This document shows positions 7,211 to 14,720 of a stretch of DNA of 14,816 nucleotides, in pieces (the stretch's first letter is position 1; the number at the start of each line of letters is the position of its first letter). The position numbers and the translations under genes were made by a program. The notes below the pieces were generated by a model that saw only the letters and a list, made by a program, of their open reading frames with translations, made no database searches and was not told the DNA's origin. Origin of the DNA: Alphaproteobacteria bacterium UBA4588. GTDB lineage: Bacteria; Pseudomonadota; Alphaproteobacteria; Puniceispirillales; Puniceispirillaceae. The DNA lies in the NCBI GenBank assembly GCA_002387605.1, contig DGJU01000071.1:1-14816 (forward strand). The letters are read 5' to 3'.

Positions 7211-8106
7211 GCGCGATTGCACAAAAACAGGATAGAGCCCTGTTTGGCATTATTTTGATGGTGATTGCCTATCTTATTTTCTCATTCATTGATGTGAGCG
7301 CAAAATGGTTGGCAATAGCAGGACTGCCTGCCATGCAACTTGCCTTTATGCGATATGTTGGACATATGGCGATTTCAACAGGTCTGCTTGTGCGGGATGG
7401 CGATCTTGGCTCACTGTTCCGGACCAAATATCTGCTGGTTGTCATGTTCAGGGGTAGTCTTCTGATGGGCTCGACTATCCTGAATTTTATTGCCGTGCAA
7501 TATCTGCCCCTCACCCTTACCTCAACCATCTTATTTTCAGCGCCAATTATTATCTGCCTGTTATCATGGCCTCTGTTGGGGGAAAAGGTTGGCTATTGGC
7601 GATGGTCAGCCATCATGCTTGGCTTTATCGGTATTCTGGTCACAATCCGCCCGTTTGATTCTGATTTTCATTATGCCGCGTTTTATTCTCTCGGCGGCGC
7701 CTTCTGCTTTGCTTTATATTCAATCCTTACCCGCAGGCTTGCTGGTGAAATTTCAGTAGATGTGATGCAGTTTCATTCAGGCTTTGTTGGCACGGTTGTT
7801 CTGCTGCCATTTGCTATTTTAAGCTGGCAGTCTCCTGACACAATGATGGATTGGGCCATTATGATTATGCTGGGCGTCTTTGGCTGGATGGGGCATCAGC
7901 TCCTTACCCACGCCCATAGCTTTGCTGCGGCAAACGTGCTGACCCCCTTTGGCTATTCTTTCATCTTGTTTTTAACAACATGGAGCTATCTGGTGTTTGA
8001 TCATCTACCAGATATCTGGACCGTTATCGGCGCGAGTATCATCATTACCTCAGGCCTCATCATCTGGTTCAGAGAAATGAAAAAAGCAAAGGTAATGCAG
8101 CCTTAA
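7204..8106 (+). CDS. DMT superfamily (EamA) transporter, 10 transmembrane segments
   Basis: This 300-residue hydrophobic protein contains two EamA-type repeats (about 13-148 and 157-288), each about five membrane helices, with the usual ending of the first repeat, LGEKVGYWRWSAIMLGFIG (125-143). A short basic tail (REMKKAK) ends it in the cytoplasm. DMT permeases move small metabolites such as amino acids, sugars or their degradation products, often as exporters. It follows the SDH-like gene in the same direction with a 117-base gap and no Shine-Dalgarno at the ATG, so coupling to the short upstream frame or another start is possible. The next in-frame ATG candidate, M19, would cut into the first helix. 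Role in this cluster: probably uptake or efflux of a substrate or intermediate; not determinable. Confidence 0.85.
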   Translation: MVGAIAQKQDRALFGIILMVIAYLIFSFIDVSAKWLAIAGLPAMQLAFMRYVGHMAISTGLLVRDGDLGSLFRTKYLLVVMFRGSLLMGSTILNFIAVQYLPLTLTSTILFSAPIIICLLSWPLLGEKVGYWRWSAIMLGFIGILVTIRPFDSDFHYAAFYSLGGAFCFALYSILTRRLAGEISVDVMQFHSGFVGTVVLLPFAILSWQSPDTMMDWAIMIMLGVFGWMGHQLLTHAHSFAAANVLTPFGYSFILFLTTWSYLVFDHLPDIWTVIGASIIITSGLIIWFREMKKAKVMQP

Positions 8107-8109
8107 CGG

Positions 8110-8149
8110 TAACAGGCTGGAACGTTGGCCTGTTATCGCCAGCCTGTTA
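8110..8149. terminator. Convergent-gene hairpin, possible bidirectional terminator
   Basis: TAACAGGCTGG (8110-8120) and CCAGCCTGTTA (8139-8149) form a perfect 11-bp inverted repeat with an 18-base loop. The loop holds a further copy of GGCCTGTTAT, so a shorter alternative stem (AACAGGC with GCCTGTT) can also form. It lies exactly between the stop codons of two convergent genes, and the right arm includes the stop of the minus-strand gene. There is no T-run on either side, so termination strength is uncertain. Confidence 0.5.
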
Positions 8150-9292
8150 TACTCGATAGGCATCAAGAGTGTCGCGCCTGATGGTAATACCAAGTCCCGG
8201 GGCATCTGGAACCACTACCATTTTATCTTGTAGCTCAAGAGGCGCTGTTGTGAGCTCGCGGCGGAAGGGGTGTGATGACTGGTCATATTCAAGGATAGGC
8301 TGGCGGGCAAAGATCGAATGGTGGGTGGTAGGAATAGCTGATATCCATTGCAAAGATGCTGCTTGTGCAATAGCGCTGCCCCAGACATGCGGGTTCACTT
8401 CAACACCAAATGCCTGTGCTAATATGGTGATGTGGCGCGCCCCTGAAAAGCCGCCACATGAACCAATATCAGGCTGTGCAATATCAAGTGCCCCTGCGGT
8501 AAACAGAGATTTGAATCCATACAGGCTATGCTCATTTTCGCCGCCCGCTATCGCCATAGGAAGGCGAGCGCGCATTTCGGCATAGCCCTCAATATCTTCG
8601 GGCACAACAGGCTCTTCATACCAGCGCAAATTAGCATCTGCCAGTCTATCGCCAAGCATCAGAGCTTCCCGGCGGCCATAGGCATGATTGGTATCCACCA
8701 TCAATGTGACATCTCGGCTGCCAAGGGCGGTCTGTATAGCATCCATCACGGCGATATCATCATCAACACCAAAACCAAGCTTAACCTTCATCAACCGGAA
8801 GCCATTATCATAATGCATCAGGGCTTCGTCTGCCAGCCGGCCAGCTTCGCCTTGACCATGGAGCCGGTAGAATCCTGTTGCATAGGGCTGAACGACTTTC
8901 CGGAAAGCACCTCCTAAAAGCTGGCTAATCGGCTGGCCATAAAACTGTCCTGCAATATCCCAAAGCGCAATATCAATGCCGCTAATCGCTGCCATCACAG
9001 CGCCTTTGCGGCCAAAATCACGGGACCGATGATACATATCAAACCAGAGACGTTCGATATCTAGTGGATTTTCACCAATCAGCATATCAGCAAAACAGCT
9101 CTTGATAGCAGCGGCCGCAATTTCCGGTGTTTCAAGGCCTTGCGTAAAGGCCTCACCCCAGCCAGTTACCCCTGTATCAGTTGTAATTTCAACCAATGTT
9201 GCCGCGCGTTGTCGCACCCACCCTTGAGAGAAAGCGAACGGGGTTTCAAGCTGTGATTTCAGCACATGGACATCAATATTTTTGATTTTCAT
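8147..9292 (-). CDS. Second mandelate racemase/muconate lactonizing enzyme family protein
   Basis: This 381-residue enolase-superfamily protein lies on the minus strand. It has the capping domain (about 1-130), then K169-x-K171 (MKVKLG), D200 (DTN), E226 (EEP), E252 (GEN), D275 (QPD) and H302 (NPHVWGS). This is again the mandelate racemase-type set with both the KxK acid/base and the Asp-His dyad. It differs from the enolase at 279-1394 in the loops near the active site (DTNHAY against DANMKY, NPHVWG against ASHGAH), so the two are paralogues for different substrates rather than a recent duplication. Acid-sugar dehydration is most likely, racemisation or epimerisation possible. The ribosome binding site is weak (ACGGA before ATG). 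It is divergent from the dehydrogenase-isomerase pair and shares a 166-base promoter region with it. Confidence 0.88.
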   Translation of the reverse strand: MKIKNIDVHVLKSQLETPFAFSQGWVRQRAATLVEITTDTGVTGWGEAFTQGLETPEIAAAAIKSCFADMLIGENPLDIERLWFDMYHRSRDFGRKGAVMAAISGIDIALWDIAGQFYGQPISQLLGGAFRKVVQPYATGFYRLHGQGEAGRLADEALMHYDNGFRLMKVKLGFGVDDDIAVMDAIQTALGSRDVTLMVDTNHAYGRREALMLGDRLADANLRWYEEPVVPEDIEGYAEMRARLPMAIAGGENEHSLYGFKSLFTAGALDIAQPDIGSCGGFSGARHITILAQAFGVEVNPHVWGSAIAQAASLQWISAIPTTHHSIFARQPILEYDQSSHPFRRELTTAPLELQDKMVVVPDAPGLGITIRRDTLDAYRV

Positions 9293-9458
9293 TTCCGTCT
9301 ATCTTTCTCTGCGTTTTAATTTTTGACACGGCCTCGGCGATTATGTTTGCAGTCTTAAGATTAACCTGTCTAACGTTTATCCTGTGTGTTTCTGGCTAGC
9401 TTCATCAAGATAGATACATAACCAACAGAAACCCTACATAATTAGGAGGAGATTATCC

Positions 9459-10358
9459 ATGACAAAAGTGGGCGTAATCGGGCTTGGAGATATGGGATCA
9501 GGACTTGCAAAGAACCTGTTAAAGGCAGGCTTTGATGTTGCCGGTTTGGATTTATCAGAAGAACGCCGTGCCGCGTTTGTTAAGATGGGTGGCAGGGCAG
9601 TTGAAACACCTGCTGCGTTAGCTGATGGTGCAGAGGCTGTCTTTATCATGGTGATGAATGGTGGGCAGGTTGAAGCTGTTCTGTTTGGCGCAGATGGCGC
9701 ACTAGAAACGCTGTCTGATGATGCTGCGATTATTCTGACCGCTACTATTAAGCCACGAGAGGGACGCGAGATTGGCGCCCGTGTGATAGAGGCGGGCAAG
9801 CAGATCATTGACTCGCCCGTCAGTGGCGGGTTCCCCGGCGCACAAGGCGGCTCATTAACAATGATGGCAGCAGCCCCAGACGCGCTCATCGCAGCAAAGC
9901 GGCATATCATGGATGCTGTCTCTGCCAATATCCATCACGTTGGCACAAACCCAGGTGATGGCCAATCGGTGAAAGCCTGCCTTCAGTCTCTTATCGGCTC
10001 TATTTTCACCGCTACATTCGAAGCCTCCACCCTTGCCGCAAAAGCCGGCATTTCAGGTCAGGTTCTTTATGATGTATTTTCAACATCCGGCGCCGGATGC
10101 GGGGTCGCCAATACAGCTCTTGGGAATATCATCGACCGTAAATTTAGCGATACAGGCAGCCATATCTCTACGATGCATAAAGACCTTACGATTGCTCTTG
10201 GGTTTGGAGAAGAATTGGGCGTACCGCTTCATACAGCATCAACAGCGATGCAATTATTCCATGCCGGCAAGACAAAATACCCAGACGGCGATAACTGGGT
10301 TGTTACCCGTGTTCTCGAAGAGATTGTCGGGGCTGAACTGCATAGAGAAAAAGGATAA
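9459..10358 (+). CDS. Beta-hydroxyacid dehydrogenase (3-hydroxyisobutyrate/threonate dehydrogenase-like)
   Basis: This 299-residue NAD(P)-dependent dehydrogenase begins with the family signature VIGLGDMGSGLAKNL (6-20). D31 at the end of the second strand suggests NAD rather than NADP. The substrate-loop motif DSPVSGGFPGAQGGSLTMM (118-136) and the catalytic lysine K172 in GDGQSVKACLQ are present. Relatives oxidise 3-hydroxyisobutyrate, tartronate semialdehyde, L-threonate or D-erythronate. The usual Asn residues after the lysine (KxxNN/Q) are replaced here by L175 and Q176, which may mark an unusual subgroup. A strong AGGAGG (9444-9449) precedes the ATG. Only 6 bases separate it from the isomerase-like gene, a pairing also known from threonate/erythronate pathways, where an isomerase of the same fold acts after oxidation. 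The kinase and aldolase of that pathway are not in this window. Confidence 0.83.
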   Translation: MTKVGVIGLGDMGSGLAKNLLKAGFDVAGLDLSEERRAAFVKMGGRAVETPAALADGAEAVFIMVMNGGQVEAVLFGADGALETLSDDAAIILTATIKPREGREIGARVIEAGKQIIDSPVSGGFPGAQGGSLTMMAAAPDALIAAKRHIMDAVSANIHHVGTNPGDGQSVKACLQSLIGSIFTATFEASTLAAKAGISGQVLYDVFSTSGAGCGVANTALGNIIDRKFSDTGSHISTMHKDLTIALGFGEELGVPLHTASTAMQLFHAGKTKYPDGDNWVVTRVLEEIVGAELHREKG

Positions 10359-10364
10359 TAACCG

Positions 10365-11228
10365 ATGAAACTAGGGGTAATTTGTGATGGCATCAGCCGC
10401 GATCTAGCGCATACGCTAACTGTAATGGATGAGTTCGAGCTTGAATATGCTGAACTTCAATTTGTCTGGGACAAGGAAGTGGGTGACCATTCTGCTGAAC
10501 AGATAGCTGAGATAAAGCGTCTCACCACAGCTCATAATAAGCCTGTCTCTTGTCTCTCGCGGCATATTTTTGCCGGCCTCACGACTGCGACAGTCGCGGG
10601 CGATGCAGACCATACAAAACATATGGATGCCCTAAAGCGGGTTATTGCAATGGCGCATGAACTTACCTGTCCTCTGGTCCGGATTATGACGTCAAAAAAG
10701 GAACAGATTTTATGGGGTATGAACGGGGCTGAACAATGGAATGTTGCCAAGGGCGCGTGGGATACATTGCCGCCGCTTATCGCGCCCGCTGTTGAGCTTG
10801 CTCGCGCTGAAGGCATCAAGCTTGTGGTTGAAACAGGCAATGGCACAATGGTGAATTCAAACTATACCGGCCGCAAGCTGATTGATGATTTGGATGCTAA
10901 GGATGTGTTGGGTGTCTTATGGGACCCGGCAAATAATTGCTGGTGTCATGAAAACGCCTATCCAGAAGGCTATGATGAGATTAAGGACGGCTATCTAAGC
11001 CATATCCATATCAAGGATGTGCAGGTGGATACGCCGCGCGCAACATTGGAAGTACGCCCAATGGGCGAAGGCCAGCTAGCCCCTCTCTTCAAGCCCCTCG
11101 CCGATGCGCTGCGGGCCGATAATTATGATGGTGTTATCTCGTTCGAGAGCGTGTATCACCCCGGTAACGGCGATTTTGAAGCAGGCTTCCGGCAGAATAT
11201 CGGCCTATTCAAAGAGCTATTTGGCTGA
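10365..11228 (+). CDS. Sugar phosphate isomerase/epimerase-like TIM barrel (AP endonuclease 2 family)
   Basis: This 287-residue protein has the xylose-isomerase-like TIM-barrel fold. The four expected metal ligands are visible at strand ends: E156 (VVETGNG), D187 (WDPANN), H215 (HIHIKD) and E261 (SFES). EVRPMGEGQL (229-238) matches the late loop that closes the site in this family. Members are isomerases or epimerases for sugars, ketoses and hydroxypyruvate, and also include 3-dehydroshikimate dehydratases, so activity cannot be fixed by fold. It is co-transcribed with the beta-hydroxyacid dehydrogenase (6-base gap, AAAAAGGA before the start), so it most likely isomerises the keto acid that enzyme makes. 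The presence of a shikimate dehydrogenase-like gene 3 kb upstream keeps the dehydroshikimate dehydratase option open at low probability. Confidence 0.82.
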   Translation: MKLGVICDGISRDLAHTLTVMDEFELEYAELQFVWDKEVGDHSAEQIAEIKRLTTAHNKPVSCLSRHIFAGLTTATVAGDADHTKHMDALKRVIAMAHELTCPLVRIMTSKKEQILWGMNGAEQWNVAKGAWDTLPPLIAPAVELARAEGIKLVVETGNGTMVNSNYTGRKLIDDLDAKDVLGVLWDPANNCWCHENAYPEGYDEIKDGYLSHIHIKDVQVDTPRATLEVRPMGEGQLAPLFKPLADALRADNYDGVISFESVYHPGNGDFEAGFRQNIGLFKELFG

Positions 11229-11468
11229 TATGATTGGGGTTCTTCCCCTGTTCAAAAATTCAAAATCATATTATATTTTTCCTCCTTGAACAGCACCCTC
11301 CAGGAAAATTAAGCAATTATTTAATACTTAGACGAATTAAAACAAAAATTCCTAATATTTAAATTGTAGTGCTTTATCTATAAGATACCCTGATATCACA
11401 GGTTTTAGTTTAGTTTTGCTGAGTAATAACTGAACTACCAAATAGAGTTTTAAGGGGAGAGACTCGAT
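11229..11468. other. AT-rich intergenic region upstream of the HMG-CoA-lyase/CoA-transferase operon
   Basis: This 240-base spacer is clearly more AT-rich than the flanking genes and probably carries the promoter of the next operon; I could not place convincing -35 and -10 boxes. It starts with a small hairpin, GGGG-TTCTT-CCCC (11236-11248), and contains the 8-bp inverted repeat CTGTTCAA (11248-11255) / TTGAACAG (11286-11293) with a 30-base spacer, which could be a regulator site. A good AAGGGGAGAG (about 11452-11461) precedes the ATG at 11469. No gene is seen in it. Confidence 0.5.
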
Positions 11469-12419
11469 ATGCCTCAGGAAATTGACATACTGGTGAGTGA
11501 AGTCGGCCCACGAGATGGTTTACAGAGCATCAAACGTACAATGCCGACAGAGGCGAAACTTCATTGGATTAAAGCCCTTGCATCATCAGGGCTTAGGGAG
11601 ATTGAAGTAGGTTCTTTCGTATCGCCGCGACTATTACCACAAATGGCAGATTGCGGCATGCTTGTAAGGGAATCAAATAAAATTGAAGGTCTCACAGTTC
11701 TAGCGCTGGTTCCCAACCTGAAGGGCGCAGAAAACGCAGTTGCGGCGGGCGCACGCAAGTTAACAATGCCGCCATCAGCCTCACGGGCGCATAGCCTTAA
11801 TAATATTGGCATGACCCCCGAAGAAGCGATCGAAGAGGTTCGCCACGTTTGCGCTTTTCGTGACTCTCTCCCGTCTGAGAAACGTCCAGATGTTGAGGCC
11901 AGCATCTCAACAGCGTTTGGCTGCACACTCGAAGGTAAAGTTTCGGAAGACTGGGTGATCGAGATTGCTGGCCTACTAGCAAAGGCTGGCGCAGATAGTA
12001 TCGGTCTTTCGGACACGACCGGCTATGCCAACCCAGCCCAAATCAAGCGCATGTTTCGCCGCCTTCGCAGCGAAATTGGTGTGGAAAAAATGGGAGGTGC
12101 TCATCTGCATAACACGCGTGGCCAAGGCCTTGCCAATGTCGTAGCCGCCCTTGAGGTTGATGTGACCACCTTTGATTCCTCACTTGGTGGACTTGGAGGC
12201 TGCCCCTACGCTCCCGGAGCATCTGGCAATATTGTGACGGAAGATCTTGTCTTTATGTTGGAAGCTATGGGGCTGCGCACAGGTGTAGATATAGACGCGT
12301 TGATCGCTGCTCGCGAAGTGCTGCTGCGTGGACTGCCAAATGAAGTCATCTATGGCAACATCCCTGATGTTGGCTTGCCCAAGGGTTTCACCTACGCCAG
12401 CGGAAGGAGTGTTACATGA
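11469..12419 (+). CDS. Hydroxymethylglutaryl-CoA lyase family protein
   Basis: This 316-residue TIM-barrel lyase has the complete HMG-CoA lyase active site: R15-D16 in VGPRDGLQ, E46, D182 (SDTTG), H212-x-H214, the loop Cys C245 and N254 in SLGGLGGCPYAPGASGN (238-254). The enzyme would cleave a 3-hydroxy-acyl-CoA with a 3-carboxymethyl or methyl branch into acetyl-CoA plus a keto acid. The metal-site motif reads HLHNTRGQG rather than the HCHDTYGQ of classical HMG-CoA lyase, which places it in the 'HNTRG' group often found beside CaiB-type CoA-transferases. That group may use citramalyl-CoA-like or other substrates. Its stop overlaps the CoA-transferase start (ATGA), indicating translational coupling. 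There is no leucine-degradation gene nearby, which argues against a plain leucine pathway role. Confidence 0.88.
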   Translation: MPQEIDILVSEVGPRDGLQSIKRTMPTEAKLHWIKALASSGLREIEVGSFVSPRLLPQMADCGMLVRESNKIEGLTVLALVPNLKGAENAVAAGARKLTMPPSASRAHSLNNIGMTPEEAIEEVRHVCAFRDSLPSEKRPDVEASISTAFGCTLEGKVSEDWVIEIAGLLAKAGADSIGLSDTTGYANPAQIKRMFRRLRSEIGVEKMGGAHLHNTRGQGLANVVAALEVDVTTFDSSLGGLGGCPYAPGASGNIVTEDLVFMLEAMGLRTGVDIDALIAAREVLLRGLPNEVIYGNIPDVGLPKGFTYASGRSVT

Positions 12420-13621
12420 CCAGCGCACCCCGCCCTCTTGATGGTGTCAAGGTCGTGGAATTCAGCCACATGGTGATGGGGCCTACCTGCGGCCTCATTC
12501 TCGCCGACCTAGGTGCTGATGTAGTCAAAGTTGAGCCTGCTTCTGGAGGTGATAATACTCGTTACCTACCGGGGTCGGGATCCGGTATTTTTGGCACCTA
12601 CAACCGCAATAAGCGTAGTGTCTCAGTAAACTTAAAGTCTCCAGAAGGCCTCGAATTTGCTTCCCGGCTCGTGCGAGAATCCGATGTTTTAATAGAAAAT
12701 TTCAGTGCAGGAGTACTGGAACGTCTTGGCCTTGGTTATGAGGCAATGCAAAAAGCTAACCCTAGGTTAGTCTACTGCGCGCTAAAGGGCTTTCTTAGCG
12801 GACCCTACGAACAGCGTGTTGCTCTTGACGAAGTAGTGCAGATGATGGGTGGATTAGCTTATATGACTGGGCCCGAGGGGCGTCCGTTACGGGCCGGTGC
12901 ATCTGTTAATGACGTGATGGGTGGGCTATTTGGTGTTGTTGCCATTCAGGCCGCACTATGGGAACGGCAGCGCACTGGAAAAGGCACCTTTGTCCGCTCA
13001 GGTCTATTTGAAAACAACATGTTTCTTGTTGCACAACACATGCTACAATACCGACAAACTGGGGTTCCTGCAGTACCTATGCCCGAGCGTAAATCTGCTT
13101 GGGCGATCTATGATGTTTTCGAGACTGCTGACGATGAAAATATTTTTGTGGGCGTAGTGAGTGATAAGCAGTGGACTCAGTTCTGTAACGCCTTTGACCT
13201 AGACGATTTACTTCAGAATGAAGACCTTCACAGCAACGCACAACGGGTGGCGCAGCGAGAATCATTCATGCCGCGCCTGCGCGAAATGTTCAAAGGGCAA
13301 GAACTTCTGCAAACAATTACAATTTGTGAGCGCGTCGGCTTGCCCTTTGCACCAATTTTGCGGCCGGACCAACTTTTCGATGACCCTCATGTAAACCACC
13401 CTGGTGCGACAGTCGAAGTAACCCTGAGCAATGGTGTGCGGACACAGGTTCCTGCGCTCCCATTTGAATATGGTGGCAGCCGGCTAGGCCTGTATCGTGA
13501 CCTGCCACAAATCGGTGAACACAACGATGCTGTCGCACGTGAGTTGGGGTACTCAGATGAGGCGCTGGAGCGCCTGCGTCCCTCGCTAGGCACCGCCACG
13601 AACGATAAACCAGAAAAATAA
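12416..13621 (+). CDS. CaiB/BaiF (class III) CoA-transferase
   Basis: This 401-residue protein begins PLDGVKVVEFSHMVMGPTCG (7-26), the standard opening of family III CoA-transferases, followed by LGADVVKVEP (32-41), NRNKRSVSVNLK (63-74) and LIENFSAGVLERLGL (92-106). The likely catalytic aspartate, which forms the acyl anhydride, is D166 in GASVNDVMGG, with the paired motif LDEVVQMMGG at 137-146. Length is normal and the protein probably forms interlocked dimers. It would move CoA from a donor such as succinyl-CoA to a free acid, making the thioester that the preceding lyase cleaves; the four-base ATGA overlap and GGAAGGAG (12402-12409) support tight co-expression. By eye its codon use seems less uniform than in the genes to the left, which I have not measured. 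Acceptor unknown. Confidence 0.88.
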   Translation: MTSAPRPLDGVKVVEFSHMVMGPTCGLILADLGADVVKVEPASGGDNTRYLPGSGSGIFGTYNRNKRSVSVNLKSPEGLEFASRLVRESDVLIENFSAGVLERLGLGYEAMQKANPRLVYCALKGFLSGPYEQRVALDEVVQMMGGLAYMTGPEGRPLRAGASVNDVMGGLFGVVAIQAALWERQRTGKGTFVRSGLFENNMFLVAQHMLQYRQTGVPAVPMPERKSAWAIYDVFETADDENIFVGVVSDKQWTQFCNAFDLDDLLQNEDLHSNAQRVAQRESFMPRLREMFKGQELLQTITICERVGLPFAPILRPDQLFDDPHVNHPGATVEVTLSNGVRTQVPALPFEYGGSRLGLYRDLPQIGEHNDAVARELGYSDEALERLRPSLGTATNDKPEK

Positions 13622-13762
13622 AGCTGGGACAAAATTGCTTATTCCTGCTTTCACTAGCCGAATAAGTTTACCCGAAGGCTTAGGGGCACAGACCTTGATT
13701 AAGGCTCTCGACCCAATGCGCTCAACCACAACTGGCTCATAACACCCTTAGTTACTGGTGAC

Positions 13763-13792
13763 ACTGGGAGCAATAAAACCCAGTACTTTTTT
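13763..13792 (+). terminator. Intrinsic terminator of the lyase/CoA-transferase operon
   Basis: ACTGGG (13763-13768) pairs with CCCAGT (13779-13784) around a 10-base loop, and six T residues follow at 13787-13792. It lies 142 bases after the CoA-transferase stop in the right orientation. The 252-base spacer 13622-13873 that contains it shows no other convincing gene or mobile-element end. Confidence 0.7.
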
Positions 13793-13873
13793 GGTGGGGA
13801 TGTGTCATCTAATATGGCTATAGGCTTCTGCTGAAATATTAAATAGCGAAGTTAGCCCGTATTCTGAACTGTC

Positions 13874-14650
13874 TTAAATCAACATCTTGGTATCCCCATC
13901 AATAGACAATGCTTGCCCACTAATCATCCTTCCACGCATACTAGCCAGAAAAAGGATTTGATCCGCTAGGTGCTGGGCAGTTACATAATCTTTCAATGAA
14001 GAAAAAGAAAAAGCTGCCGTTTCTATCTCTGTGAACGGTACTCCAAATTGCTGGGACTTGGCTTCCATTACACGCCTCTGACGATCTCCTGCCACAAAAC
14101 CAGGCAGTATCGCGTTAACCCTAATATTATCTTCTCCTAATTCTATCGAAAGGGATTTGGTCAACCCGATAACACCCCATTTCGCTGCTGCATAGGGAGT
14201 ACGCAAGGCAAAACCATATTTGCCTGCTGCAGAAGATAAATTAATAATTGAGGCATTCTCACTTTGCCGCAAATAACTGAGCGCAGCTTTAACGCAATAA
14301 AATTGTCCGTTTAGACAGATATCAAGGCAGCTCTGCCAAGCTGCATCGTCAATATCTTCAATCTTTGCTGTCGGTCCAGCGATGCCAGCATTATTTACAA
14401 GGCAGTCAAGCCCTGCCATTTTTGCAGCAGCGCTATGGATAACATCTTGAATGGCAGCACTGTCAGATACATCACACAGGTAAGTATGGATATTAGGATA
14501 TTTTTGCGCCAGAAGGTTGAGATTAGCCTCATCTACATCACAGGTTGCAATTTGCGCGCCCTCTTGTAAAAAACTCTCCACAATCGCTAGGCCAATTCCG
14601 CTAGCTCCTGCACTCACAAAAACACGCAAGCCCTGTAGCTCTAAATCCAT
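13874..14650 (-). CDS. Short-chain dehydrogenase/reductase (classical SDR)
   Basis: This 258-residue classical SDR lies on the minus strand, convergent with the CoA-transferase. The cofactor motif is SAGASGIG (13-20), with Ser where Thr is usual in TGxxxGIG. D38 ends the second strand and favours NAD(H). NNAG (86-89) and the catalytic tetrad N114, S139 or S140, Y153 and K157 (YAAAK) are intact, and LPGFVAGDR (182-190) is the substrate-loop start. The C-terminus SGQALSIDGD (244-253) is typical. The gene has a good AAGGGGG before the ATG. SDRs of this type oxidise hydroxyl groups in sugars, sugar acids or hydroxyacyl compounds; the substrate cannot be predicted. Its transcription unit is separate from the operons to the left, so a link to them is only by proximity. 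Confidence 0.88.
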   Translation of the reverse strand: MDLELQGLRVFVSAGASGIGLAIVESFLQEGAQIATCDVDEANLNLLAQKYPNIHTYLCDVSDSAAIQDVIHSAAAKMAGLDCLVNNAGIAGPTAKIEDIDDAAWQSCLDICLNGQFYCVKAALSYLRQSENASIINLSSAAGKYGFALRTPYAAAKWGVIGLTKSLSIELGEDNIRVNAILPGFVAGDRQRRVMEAKSQQFGVPFTEIETAAFSFSSLKDYVTAQHLADQILFLASMRGRMISGQALSIDGDTKMLI

Positions 14651-14678
14651 TTCATCCCCCTTCAGTAGCTGATGAGTT

Positions 14679-14701
14679 AAAAGACCCCTTACCCGAGGTC
14701 T
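14679..14701 (-). terminator. Terminator-like hairpin after the right-edge minus-strand frame
   Basis: Read on the minus strand, AGACCTC pairs with GGGGTCT (one G-T wobble) around the loop GGGTAA, followed by TTT. It begins 20 bases after the stop at 14721-14723 and lies upstream of the SDR start, so it would end a transcript entering from the right edge. The T-run is short, so the strength is doubtful; it could also act as an attenuator in the SDR leader. Confidence 0.4.
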
Positions 14702-14720
14702 AACTGCAGAAGAGAAAGGC

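Noticed and set aside
9323..9328. TTGACA consensus -35 box in the divergent intergenic region
   Set aside because: The sequence 15-19 bases downstream (around TTTGCA) is a poor -10 match, so the promoter cannot be placed.
9434..9928. 164-codon minus-strand frame over the start of the beta-hydroxyacid dehydrogenase
   Set aside because: Low-complexity Ala/Ser/Pro-rich translation antisense to a clear gene; typical artefact of codon bias.
11236..11248. GGGG-TTCTT-CCCC hairpin as terminator of the isomerase gene
   Set aside because: Only four base pairs and no T-run follows; kept only as part of the spacer description.
13622..13873. Possible transposase remnant or small gene after the CoA-transferase
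   Set aside because: Both strands have open stretches of about 40 codons, but they lack starts with ribosome binding sites and recognisable motifs, and no inverted repeats or target duplications mark an element.
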